DNA from: Planctomycetota bacterium | GTDB taxonomy: Bacteria; Planctomycetota; Planctomycetia; Planctomycetales; Planctomycetaceae | DNA length: 64,000 bases | NCBI GenBank assembly: GCA_027623235.1 | Contig: JAQBVJ010000004.1 | Location: 1 to 64,000, forward strand | Direction of reading: 5' to 3' | In this document: piece after piece, positions 8,286-18,100 of the stretch | Numbering within the stretch: the first letter of the stretch is position 1 | Layout of the letters: each line of letters starts with the position of its first letter | Program-made: the position numbers and the translations under genes | The notes under the pieces: model-generated | The model's input: the letters and a program-made list of their open reading frames with translations, nothing else | Databases searched by the model: none | What the model was told of the DNA's origin: nothing

Positions 8286-9641
8286 TTACCAGGCTGCCTG
8301 CGCACCGCTTCTGAACAACTTCAGTAAGTTGTGAGTCAGGCAGACCAGCTTCCATTCCCCCTGCATCTTCTCAAGGCCTCGCAGGAGGAAATTGCGAAAC
8401 CCCTGACCCGCTTTGATCTGTCCGAACACTGGTTCGATAATCACCTTTCGGCGAGCATATTCGGCTCGCCCTTTCTTCGTCCGGTTGCGACGAGCCATCT
8501 TCTGTTTGGCCGTCAGGTCTTTCGGTGGTCGACCTTTCGGGGAATCCGGCACTTTGTCGTGGTGCTTCTGACGGCCCGTCGCGATGAACACAGCGTCGAT
8601 CCGGTCATGAGCATCCAGAGCGTCCATGTTCTCTTCGCTGAAGTAACCCGCGTCGGCGGTGAACGCTCCGATGTTTTCCGTGACGCCTGCTTCATTGAGA
8701 TTGTCAATCGCCTGCTCCGTCATCGGTACTGTCTGACGGACGTCGTTCGCCTGGCCAGTGACATCAGCCGCGATGATGATCTGCTGCTCGTTGGCCACCG
8801 CTTGAGCATTGCCGCACTGGTCGAAGCCTTTGTTCGAAGTCTTCATGATCTTCGATTCCGGGTCCGTGAAATTGCGCTGAGCCTTCGAATCGGGGACCGC
8901 CTCGTCAGGGTTGGTGCGATGGTTGCGGCCTTCCGCCTCCATCTTGTCGACATGGTCCTGAGCCTTCTGACGAGCCGCCTCTTCCAGCGCTGCCTTCGCC
9001 TCCAGAATCTTCTTCAGTCGACTTTCGCGACGTTTCAGTTCATCCGGAATTTCGTCACCCGACAGATCGCCGAACTGATCGTCATCAGCCGTATCCGCAT
9101 CATCAGCCCGAGCCAGCAGAGCATCGATCTCCTGCTGCAGTCGTTCGGCTTCGGGCCCCATGCGATCGTAGCTCATCGCTTTGTTCCGCGACGCGTTCGC
9201 CTTGACCTTCGTGCCGTCCAGCGAGAGCCGTCCCACCTTCAGCAGGCCCGCTTCACGACACAGCACCAGCACTTCCAGAAACAACGGTTGCAGATGCTTC
9301 AGGTGCCGGGCTCGAAATTCGGCGATGCGACGGAAGTTGGGAATGTCCTCGCCCACGACGACTCGAAAGGCCGCGTCAGTGACGCATCGCTGCATGATCT
9401 TCCGCGATGAAAACACGCCGGAGCTGTAAGCATACAGCAGCAGCACGAGCATCATCCGCGGATGAAACGGCGGCTGACCACCGTAGTCGCTGGCGTAATC
9501 GTCAACGATCGGCGAAATATCGATCTGAGCAGTCACATCCAGCAGAAAGTAAACCAGATGATCTTCCGGCAACCAGTCTCTGGGAGACGGCGGAAACAAC
9601 CAGCCCGCATCCGGCTGCCATTCGCGAAACTTACGAGTCAT
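8286..9641 (-). CDS. IS1182-family transposase
   Basis: DDE transposase of 451 residues. The N-terminal part has the family's FREWQPDAGWLFPPSPRDWLPEDHLVYFLLD opening (shown here only as FREWQPDAGWLFPPSP) and YSSGVFSSRKIMQRCVTDAAFR-type DUF772 region (YSSGVFSSRKI). Catalytic acidic residues are expected in LSLDGTKVKANAS, in FTADAGYFSEEN and in VIIEPVFGQIKAG near residue 400. A charged coiled insert separates the first and second. It has no frameshift or stop, so the element appears transposition-competent. The gene fills most of the IS and its start is about 115 bp inside the 9756 end. Confidence 0.92.
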   Translation of the reverse strand: MTRKFREWQPDAGWLFPPSPRDWLPEDHLVYFLLDVTAQIDISPIVDDYASDYGGQPPFHPRMMLVLLLYAYSSGVFSSRKIMQRCVTDAAFRVVVGEDIPNFRRIAEFRARHLKHLQPLFLEVLVLCREAGLLKVGRLSLDGTKVKANASRNKAMSYDRMGPEAERLQQEIDALLARADDADTADDDQFGDLSGDEIPDELKRRESRLKKILEAKAALEEAARQKAQDHVDKMEAEGRNHRTNPDEAVPDSKAQRNFTDPESKIMKTSNKGFDQCGNAQAVANEQQIIIAADVTGQANDVRQTVPMTEQAIDNLNEAGVTENIGAFTADAGYFSEENMDALDAHDRIDAVFIATGRQKHHDKVPDSPKGRPPKDLTAKQKMARRNRTKKGRAEYARRKVIIEPVFGQIKAGQGFRNFLLRGLEKMQGEWKLVCLTHNLLKLFRSGAQAAW

Positions 9642-9740
9642 CCGTGAAACTCACACAAAGTCCAAACAAAAATAAAATGCAACGTCAACTGAAGCCGGAA
9701 TACAACATCTCACCAACGAAAACCAGGTCGGAATGAGTAT

Positions 9741-9756
9741 CCGGACACGCTGCTAG
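9741..9756 (-). repeat. IS terminal inverted repeat, right copy
   Basis: Sixteen-base perfect inverted copy of 8101-8116. It ends 65 bp upstream of the preferred sulfatase start codon. Confidence 0.9.
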
Positions 9757-9821
9757 CGCCAAAACGGCTGATGAATAACCCGGGCTATGATCGGGACGAG
9801 TCGAAATTCAAGAGGTCTCCC

Positions 9822-11249
9822 ATGCCGCTGCGCAGTCTCACACTCGCTCTGCTTGCCGTCGTTTGTTTTCAATCGATTCTTGCGGCCGCCAAGTCTCCGC
9901 CGAACATCGTCTTCATCCTGATCGACGATCTCGGCTGGATGGACCTGGCTTGCCAGGGTAATAAGCTGGTCGAGACGCCCAACATCGACCGTTTCGCGAA
10001 AGAGGGCGTTCGATTTACCGATGCCTACGCGGCTGCGCCCGTGTGCTCGCCGACGCGGGCTTCAATCCTGACCGGGCTCTCGCCGGCGAGGCTGCACATC
10101 ACGAACCACATTCCTGATCAGAAACGATTCATCCCGAAGGACGCGAAGCTGCTGCCGGCTCCGATGATCAATCATCTTCCACTGGAGCATGTGACGATTG
10201 CCGAACGGCTGCGGGATGCCGGTTACCGCACCGGCTTCATCGGCAAGTGGCATCTGTGCGAGGACGGGTCACTCCGCGACGGCGGTGTCGGCGACGCCCG
10301 GTTCGCTCCGGAGAAACAGGGCTTCGACGTCAACATCGCCGGCTGTGCGTACGGCGGGCCGCCGAGCTTCTTTTCGCCGTACCGTATCCACAATCTGCCG
10401 GACGGACCGCAGGGCGAGTACATGCCCGATCGGCTCGCCGCGGAGTCGATCAATTTCATGAAGGAATCGCAGGCCGGCAAGAAGCCGTTCATGCTCTTCC
10501 TGTGGAACTACACGGTCCACTGGCCGATGCAGGCTCCCGAAAATTTGCTCAAGAAATACGAGACGCGGACCGGGCCGGGCCTCAACGACACGCGCTATGG
10601 AGCCATGATCGAGGCGATGGACACGGCGATCGGACGGGTTTTGAAGTCGATCGACGACCTCGGACTGAGAGACGATACGCTGGTCGTGTTCACCTCCGAC
10701 AACGGTGCGTTCGGCGGAGTCGGCGACAACCGCCCGCTGCGTCGCGACAAAGGCTGGCTGTATGAAGGCGGCATCCGAGTGCCACTCATCATCCGCTGGC
10801 CGGGCGTCACGAAGCCCGGGCGAGAGTGCAGCGTCCCGGTGATCAGCACCGATTTTTACGCGACACTTCTTGAGGCTGCAGGCCTTCCTCTGCAGGAAGA
10901 ACATCCAGCGCGAGATCAGGTCGCACGGCCGCAGGACGGGGTGAGCCTCGTCCCTATTCTGAAGGGGGCTGATTCGCTCGACCGGAAGTCACTCTTTTTC
11001 CACTACCCGAATTATGCTTTTCACCAGGCCAACCCGCTCGGCGGTGCCATCCGCGAGGGCGATTTCAAACTGATCGAAAACTTCGCCGACAGGTCGCTGG
11101 AACTTTACAACTTAAAGGAAGACCTCAGCGAGAAGCGAAACCTGGCCTCGGACAAACCGGACGTGGCGAGAGCGATGCAGCAGCGTCTTGCCGACTGGAG
11201 AAAAGTATCGGGCGCGGCGATGCCGCTTCCTGTTCCGAAGTCAGACTGA
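9822..11249 (+). CDS. Secreted type I sulfatase (formylglycine-dependent)
   Basis: Arylsulfatase-family enzyme that hydrolyses sulfate esters, probably on sulfated polysaccharides. The signal peptide is MPLRSLTLALLAVVCFQSIL followed by Ala-rich cleavage residues. Asp35-Asp36 in ILIDDLGW are metal ligands. The signature CSPTRASILTG carries Cys75, the residue converted to formylglycine, and Arg79. Later FIGKWHLC, VVFTSDNGAFGG and a C-terminal FKLIENF...LYNLKEDLSE match the family. Length is 475 residues. The ATG at 9822 is chosen because AGAGG precedes it and it begins the signal peptide; an upstream in-frame ATG at 9771 would add 17 hydrophilic residues. The IS end lies just upstream and may have displaced the native promoter. 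No formylglycine-generating enzyme gene is in the window. Confidence 0.95.
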   Translation: MPLRSLTLALLAVVCFQSILAAAKSPPNIVFILIDDLGWMDLACQGNKLVETPNIDRFAKEGVRFTDAYAAAPVCSPTRASILTGLSPARLHITNHIPDQKRFIPKDAKLLPAPMINHLPLEHVTIAERLRDAGYRTGFIGKWHLCEDGSLRDGGVGDARFAPEKQGFDVNIAGCAYGGPPSFFSPYRIHNLPDGPQGEYMPDRLAAESINFMKESQAGKKPFMLFLWNYTVHWPMQAPENLLKKYETRTGPGLNDTRYGAMIEAMDTAIGRVLKSIDDLGLRDDTLVVFTSDNGAFGGVGDNRPLRRDKGWLYEGGIRVPLIIRWPGVTKPGRECSVPVISTDFYATLLEAAGLPLQEEHPARDQVARPQDGVSLVPILKGADSLDRKSLFFHYPNYAFHQANPLGGAIREGDFKLIENFADRSLELYNLKEDLSEKRNLASDKPDVARAMQQRLADWRKVSGAAMPLPVPKSD

Positions 11250-11281
11250 ATAGCCACGGACGTTCTTAAGTGGTACCAGGT

Positions 11282-11353
11282 TCGGCTGATTGTCGCCTTT
11301 CGCTCCGCGAAAGTAGCGCTGCTTTCGCGGAGCGAAAGGCGACAATCAGCCGA
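11282..11353. repeat. 72-bp near-perfect palindrome (TTCGCTCCGCGAAAG type)
   Basis: The two 36-base arms pair completely except for one G-T wobble and with no loop (centre at 11317/11318). The arm contains GTCGCCTTTCGCTCCGCGAA. It lies between the sulfatase and the NHL gene. This sequence type is, from general knowledge, frequent in planctomycete intergenic DNA and is often mistranslated as short hypothetical proteins. Confidence 0.85.
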
Positions 11354-11461
11354 CACAACTCTGGTCCCACTGAATCAACGCCAGGGGCAATACGCTGCCG
11401 CCGCTTCGCGGTTGAAAATGCCGACAAGTGAACGTTCCTCGAACTCGACAAGGGAGCCAGA

Positions 11462-12385
11462 ATGAATCGTCACGTCAGGTTGAATGCCTCTGGAATTCTC
11501 ATGGCCTGCCTGTGCTTTCCGCAGGCTTCGCTGCTCGCGGAAGTCGACGCACCCAGGCTTAAACCGGTTCCGGATTTCCTGACGCTGCCGGATTCGGTGA
11601 AGCTCGGGAAATGCTCAGCCGTGGCGATCGGAAAAGACGGCGAGCTGTTTCTGTTTCACCGAGGCAAACAGCCGATCCTCTGCTGCGACGCCCAGGGAAA
11701 ATTCATCCGCTCGTGGGGAGACGATCTGATCGGATCGGCTCACGGAATGCGGGTCGATCCGGACGGCAACGTCTGGGCGACCGACATCGGGCATCACATG
11801 GTTTTCAAATTCACGCCGAGCGGAAAACTGCTGCTGGCTCTCGGGCAGATCGACAGGCCGGGCGACGGCATCGATCAATTCAACAAGCCGACCGATGTGG
11901 CCTTCGGACCGCAGGGTGAGGTCTTCGTCTCCGATGGGTACGGCAATAACCGCGTTTTGAAATTTGATCGGTCGGGGCGATTTCTCGCTCAGTGGGGCAC
12001 GGCGGGAACGGGGGCAGGCGAATTCGACCTGCCGCACTCGATCGTGGTCGATGCGAAAAGCCGGGTCATCGTGGGAGACCGCGAGAACGACCGCATCCAG
12101 GTCTTCGACCTCGCCGGACGCCACCTGGCAACGTGGCCGGGCTTTGCTCCGTACGGCATCGCCCTCGACAAAAAGCAGCGGCTCTTCGTGGCCGACGGCC
12201 GAGCTCAGCAGATCGTGCAGCTCGACGCGACGGGCAAAGTCACCGCTCGCTTCGGGAAAAAAGGAGCGAAGCCGGGCGAATTCAACCTGCCGCACATGCT
12301 TGCGGTGGACGTCGACGGGAATCTCATCGTCGCGGAAGTCGGCGGCGAACGGTTTCAAAAGTTGCGTCTGCCTGATGCCCGCTGA
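11462..12385 (+). CDS. Secreted NHL-repeat six-bladed beta-propeller protein
   Basis: Exported protein of 307 residues with a signal peptide (MNRHVRLNASGILMACLCFP, then ending near AEVDA) and at least five NHL-type blades. The repeat pattern is a D-G-N/E V/L F V sequence followed by NNRVLKFDRSG, NDRIQVFDLAG and QIVQLDATG, alternating with GTAGTGAGEFDLPHSIVVD and GAKPGEFNLPHMLAVD. Related proteins include peptidyl-alpha-hydroxyglycine amidating lyase-like propellers, but catalytic function cannot be asserted. A strong GGGAG precedes the ATG. It lies downstream of the sulfatase with a large palindrome between them. Confidence 0.88.
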   Translation: MNRHVRLNASGILMACLCFPQASLLAEVDAPRLKPVPDFLTLPDSVKLGKCSAVAIGKDGELFLFHRGKQPILCCDAQGKFIRSWGDDLIGSAHGMRVDPDGNVWATDIGHHMVFKFTPSGKLLLALGQIDRPGDGIDQFNKPTDVAFGPQGEVFVSDGYGNNRVLKFDRSGRFLAQWGTAGTGAGEFDLPHSIVVDAKSRVIVGDRENDRIQVFDLAGRHLATWPGFAPYGIALDKKQRLFVADGRAQQIVQLDATGKVTARFGKKGAKPGEFNLPHMLAVDVDGNLIVAEVGGERFQKLRLPDAR

Positions 12386-12463
12386 ATCGGTCTGGCCTGA
12401 AATTCGTCGATTCGCCTATCGTCCGGTGTCGGGAGGGAATCCGACATTCAGGAGTCAAAATCG

Positions 12464-12910
12464 ATGACACGGATCGTCCCCGTTTTCTGCGCCTTTCTGC
12501 TGGCCGGATGTCAGCAGACTCTCTTGTCGCCGCCGGCTGGTTTGCCGGAGTCGACCCTCAATGCTGAAGGGCAGCTTGAACCGTCCGACGATGTGCCTGG
12601 GCCGGAGCAGCTTTCGGAATTGAAGCCGGGCACCGAGTGCACCGTGACGCTGGCTGACTCCACGTCGGAGACGACGCGCGAAGTCACCGGCTATGTTGCC
12701 AGCGCCGCTGACGGCGTGCTCGTGCTGAGTGATGCTCAGGAAATCACCACAGGTCGCAACGAGCGGGGAGTTCCCCTGTTAAACAAAATGCCCTATGCGA
12801 ACCGGATGTTCAAAAACGTCGGAGTCGGTGTTACCCGCTCAGCGATCGGTACGGAAACACTTTCCGCCAGGCAGATTCGCTCAGTCCGAATCATTGAAGC
12901 AGCTCAGTAG
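12464..12910 (+). CDS. Small lipoprotein of unknown function
   Basis: A 148-residue protein with a lipoprotein signal and lipobox LAGC (Cys16). The mature part is short, with beta-rich character and no recognised domain: GTECTVTLADSTSETTREVT and GYVASAADGVLVLSDAQEI look like an SH3-like or attachment-type beta fold handling a settable property. An AGGAG lies 10 bases before the ATG. It follows the NHL gene by 78 bp on the same strand and could share its transcript. Confidence 0.75.
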   Translation: MTRIVPVFCAFLLAGCQQTLLSPPAGLPESTLNAEGQLEPSDDVPGPEQLSELKPGTECTVTLADSTSETTREVTGYVASAADGVLVLSDAQEITTGRNERGVPLLNKMPYANRMFKNVGVGVTRSAIGTETLSARQIRSVRIIEAAQ

Positions 12911-12928
12911 GTGCCCCGACCGTGTCGC

Positions 12929-14452
<1,524 letters not shown>

Positions 14453-14497
14453 CACTCACTCACTTTCTTGATGCCGATTTGTCTTTAGATTCTGAAT

Positions 14498-15073
14498 TCA
14501 GTTTGCGCTGGAAGGCGGAAGCAGGTCCGTGATCCTGCATTCAAATCCGGGAAGGACGTCTTCGCCACTGAGAGAACCGTCAGCACCGAGACGCTCGTAC
14601 GAGGCATCCTGACGATGAACGATTGCAATCCTGGCGAGCGGATCAATGATCCAGACAAGTCGCACGCCAGCTGAGAGATATTCGGCCACTTTTTCTTCCG
14701 TGTTGTGAAACCCGTCGCTCGGAGAGATGACCTCAACAGCCAGGTCGGGAGCAACTCTGACGTATCCCGCTTCCTTTTCGGCGTCAGAGATCCGACCCAC
14801 GGCGACAAATGAAACATCTGGTTTCCGGACCTGCTGTGGGGCAAACGAAAAACACTGGTATCCGCAATCCGAGCCGAAAACGGACCCCAGGCCCTGCGGC
14901 CTCACGAAGTTCATTAAATGCCAGGCAAGAATCATGGCAACTTCGCTCGAAAGTCCGCTCATGTTCAACTCCACCAGTTTTCCGTCGACCAGTTCGTAGT
15001 TCTTTTCGTCGGAAAGCGCGAGCAGATCCTTAGCCGTCATTCGATCCGACTTGTCAGGAGTTGCGGTGCTCAT
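14498..15073 (-). CDS. Uma2-family (DUF820) PD-(D/E)XK nuclease-like protein
   Basis: A 191-residue protein of the Uma2/DUF820 family. MTAKDLLALSDEKNYELVDGKLVELNMSG is represented by MTAKDLLAL...YELVDGKLVE, and the nuclease-like core has KPDVSFVAVG, APDLAVEVISPSD and KVAEYLSAGVRLVWIIDP. The E-V-I-S-P-S-D and D-V segments correspond to restriction-endonuclease-fold active-site positions. These genes are numerous in planctomycetes and cyanobacteria and their function is unclear. The start ATG at 15073 has GGAAGGAA upstream. It sits between gltB and gltD with gaps of 45-55 bp, so it is probably transcribed with them. Confidence 0.88.
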   Translation of the reverse strand: MSTATPDKSDRMTAKDLLALSDEKNYELVDGKLVELNMSGLSSEVAMILAWHLMNFVRPQGLGSVFGSDCGYQCFSFAPQQVRKPDVSFVAVGRISDAEKEAGYVRVAPDLAVEVISPSDGFHNTEEKVAEYLSAGVRLVWIIDPLARIAIVHRQDASYERLGADGSLSGEDVLPGFECRITDLLPPSSAN

Positions 15074-15128
15074 GCCTGTTCCTTCCCGTTTGCGACGTGA
15101 CGATGAGAGGTGACGAATCCGGATTACT

Positions 15129-18100
15129 TCACGCTTTAACTGTTTCTGCAGCAAGTTCCGCCGCAAGTTCGGCCAGGGCTCGCTTGTAGTCGCGTGGCAT
15201 GACCTTGATGAATTTCGGCAGAGTCTCCGTCCAGTTGTCGAGGATGCCGGACGCCACAGTCGAGCCCGTGTAGTTGGCGTGTTTTTCGATCAGCTCTTTC
15301 AGCTCGGCGATGTCCTCGTCGGCTTCGACTTCTTCAAGTTCCACCAGGCCGAGGTTGCAGTTGAGCCGGAACTCTTCCTTATCTTTGGCAAGGACGTACG
15401 CGATGCCGCCGGACATGCCGGCTGCGAAATTGCGGCCGGTCGGGCCGAGGACCACGACTCGTCCACCGGTCATGTATTCCAGGGCGTGGTCGCCGACGCC
15501 CTCGATGACCGCGCGGGCACCCGAATTGCGGACGCAGAACCGCTCGGCCGACATACCACGGAAGAAGGCCTCACCTGTGGTCGCTCCATAAAGAGCCACG
15601 TTGCCGATGATGATGTTTTCTTCCGGCTTGAAGGTCGACTTCTTCGGCGGGTAGATGATCAGACGGCCGCCGGACAAGCCTTTGCCGGCGTAGTCGTTCG
15701 CGTCGCCTTCGAGTTCAATTGTGATGCCCGGAACCAGCCACGCTCCGACACTCTGGCCGGCTGAGCCATTGGCGTTGATGTGGATCGTGCCGTCCGGCAG
15801 ACCGGCCGGTCCATGAGCTCGCGAAACTTCGTTTGACAGCCAGGTTCCAAAGGCGCGGTCCGTATTCACGAGGTCAAAGTCCAGCTCAACCTTCTCCGGG
15901 TTCTCTTTGAGCGCCGGCTGGCATTCTTCAATCAGGACATTGTCGAGGACATCTTCCAGACCGTGCTTCTGCTCGATCTGACAAAACGTACCGACCCGTG
16001 CGTGCGGCTTGACGGCCGTTGTGAGGATCGGCGTCAGGTCGATTCCTTTGGCCTTCCAGTGAGTTACCGCGTCGTCGATCTCGAGGGCTTCGACATGACC
16101 GACCATTTCGTTGATCGTGCGGAAGCCAAGTTCCGCCATGATCTGCCTGGTATCCTCAGCCACCATGAAGAGGTAGTTGACGACGTGTTCCGGTTTGCCT
16201 TTGAACTTTTTGCGAAGCTCCGGATCCTGCGTGGCGATCCCAACCGGGCAGGTATTGAGGTGGCACTTCCTCATCATGATGCAGCCCAGCGTGATGAGCG
16301 GTGCGGTCGCGAAGCCGAATTCTTCCGCACCAAGAAGTGCTGCCATCACAACGTCGCGGCCGGTCTTAATCTGACCGTCCGTTTCGAGACGCACGCGGCT
16401 GCGCAGATCGTTCATCACCAGAACCTGATGAGTTTCCGCGATGCCAAGCTCCCACGGCAGGCCGGCGTGCTTGATGCTGGTCAGCGGTGAGGCTCCGGTG
16501 CCGCCGTCTGTCCCGGAAATCAGAATCTTGTCCGCGTGGCCTTTCGCGACGCCGGCGGCGATCGTGCCAACCCCGACTTCGGAAACAAGCTTCACGCTGA
16601 TGGCCGCTCGCGGGTTCGAGTTCTTCAGGTCGAAGATGAGCTGCGCAAGGTCCTCGATCGAGTAAATGTCATGGTGAGGTGGCGGGCTGATGAGGCCGAC
16701 GCCCGGCGTTGAGAGACGTGTCGCCGCGATGATCTTGTCGACTTTGTAGCCGGGAAGTTCGCCGCCTTCGCCCGGCTTGGCTCCCTGAGCCACTTTGATC
16801 TGCAACTCGTCGGCGTTGGTGAGGTACCAGCTTGTCACACCGAAACGACCGCTGGCGACCTGCTTGATGCAGGACCGCTTTGAGTACTCGTTCGGAGCGT
16901 CGGCATTCTCTGGATCGAACTGCCGCACCGTATCGACCATGTACTTGTGCTCGTCGTCGGGCCTGGCGTAGGACTCGAATCGTTTGGGATCCTCGCCACC
17001 CTCGCCGGTGTTACTTTTTCCGCCGAGCACGTTCATCGCGACGGCCAGCGTCTCGTGAGCTTCCGCTGAGATTGACCCGTAGCTCATAGCGCCGGTGCAG
17101 AACCGCTTGACGATATTTTTTGCGGACTCGACTTCTTCCAGTGGAACGGCTTCCCGGTAGAACTTGAACTTCAGCAGTCCGCGCAGGAAGCACGATCTGG
17201 TGTTGTGCTCGTTGACCAGTTTTGCGAAGTCCGCGTAGGCGTTTTTCGATCCCGTTCGCGCGGCAGTTTGAATGGCGGCGATCGAGTACGGGTTCCAGGC
17301 GTGAGCTTCGCCTTCTTTCCGCCAGTGGAACTGCCCGTCGTTCGGGAGGACCGGCAACGCGTTGGTGTCGCGGGTCGGGAAACCGATCTCGTGGCGGCGG
17401 ATGCCTTCTTCGGCGAGGACGTCGAAGCCGACGCCGGCAATGCGGCTGGCGGTGCCAGCGAAGCACTCGTCAACGACTTCCGCGTTCAGGCCGACGGCCT
17501 CGAAAATCTGAGCCCCTTTATACGAAGCCAGCGTCGAGATGCCCATTTTGCCCATGACTTTGAGCATGCCCTTCGCGACGGCTTTGCGGAATGACGAAAC
17601 GATTTTGTCGTCGGTGTATGTTGCCTCAAGCAGGCCATCTTCACGGGCCTGGTAAAGAGATTCAAACGCGAGGTAGGGATTGATCGCGTCCGCTCCGTAG
17701 CCGCTCAGCAGGCAGAAGTGGTGGACCTCGCGAGCCTCGCCGGATTCAACGAGGACGCCGATTCGGGTTCGCAATTCCTGCCGGACGAGCGCGTGATGGA
17801 CGGCTCCCGTCGCGAGCAGCGCGCTGATCGGGACTCGTTCGGCAGATGTCTCGCGGTCGGAGAGAACGATCAGCGAGTAGCCGTCTTCAATCGCCTGGGT
17901 GGCTTCCTGGCAGACTCGCTCGATCGCCGGTCGCAGTCCGGCCGCGCCTTCACTGCGTGCATAGGTCGTGTCGATCGTTTTTGTTTTCCAGCTGCCCCAC
18001 TTGTCGCTGCTCTCGTTGTGATTGCCACTGCCGTCGAGCGTCTCGATGGCGGCCAGTTCCGTGTTGGTGAGAATCGGATGCGGAATGCAGAGGCGGTGGC

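Larger units (their letters stand above)
8101..9756. mobile_element. Complete IS1182-type insertion sequence
   Basis: A 1656-bp element bounded by perfect 16-bp inverted ends (CTAGCAGCGTGTCCGG at 8101 and its complement ending at 9756) and containing one intact transposase gene. The outer CTAG is itself a palindrome, so it may be a 4-bp target duplication flanking 12-bp terminal repeats, or part of the repeats. The element lies in the intergenic region between the response-regulator remnant (minus strand) and the sulfatase (plus strand), 176 bp and 65 bp from their starts. The intact open frame and perfect ends suggest recent insertion. Confidence 0.9.

Noticed and set aside
8331-9410. Plus-strand open frame of about 360 codons
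   Set aside because: It is antisense to the transposase, which has clear homology; the antisense product has none.
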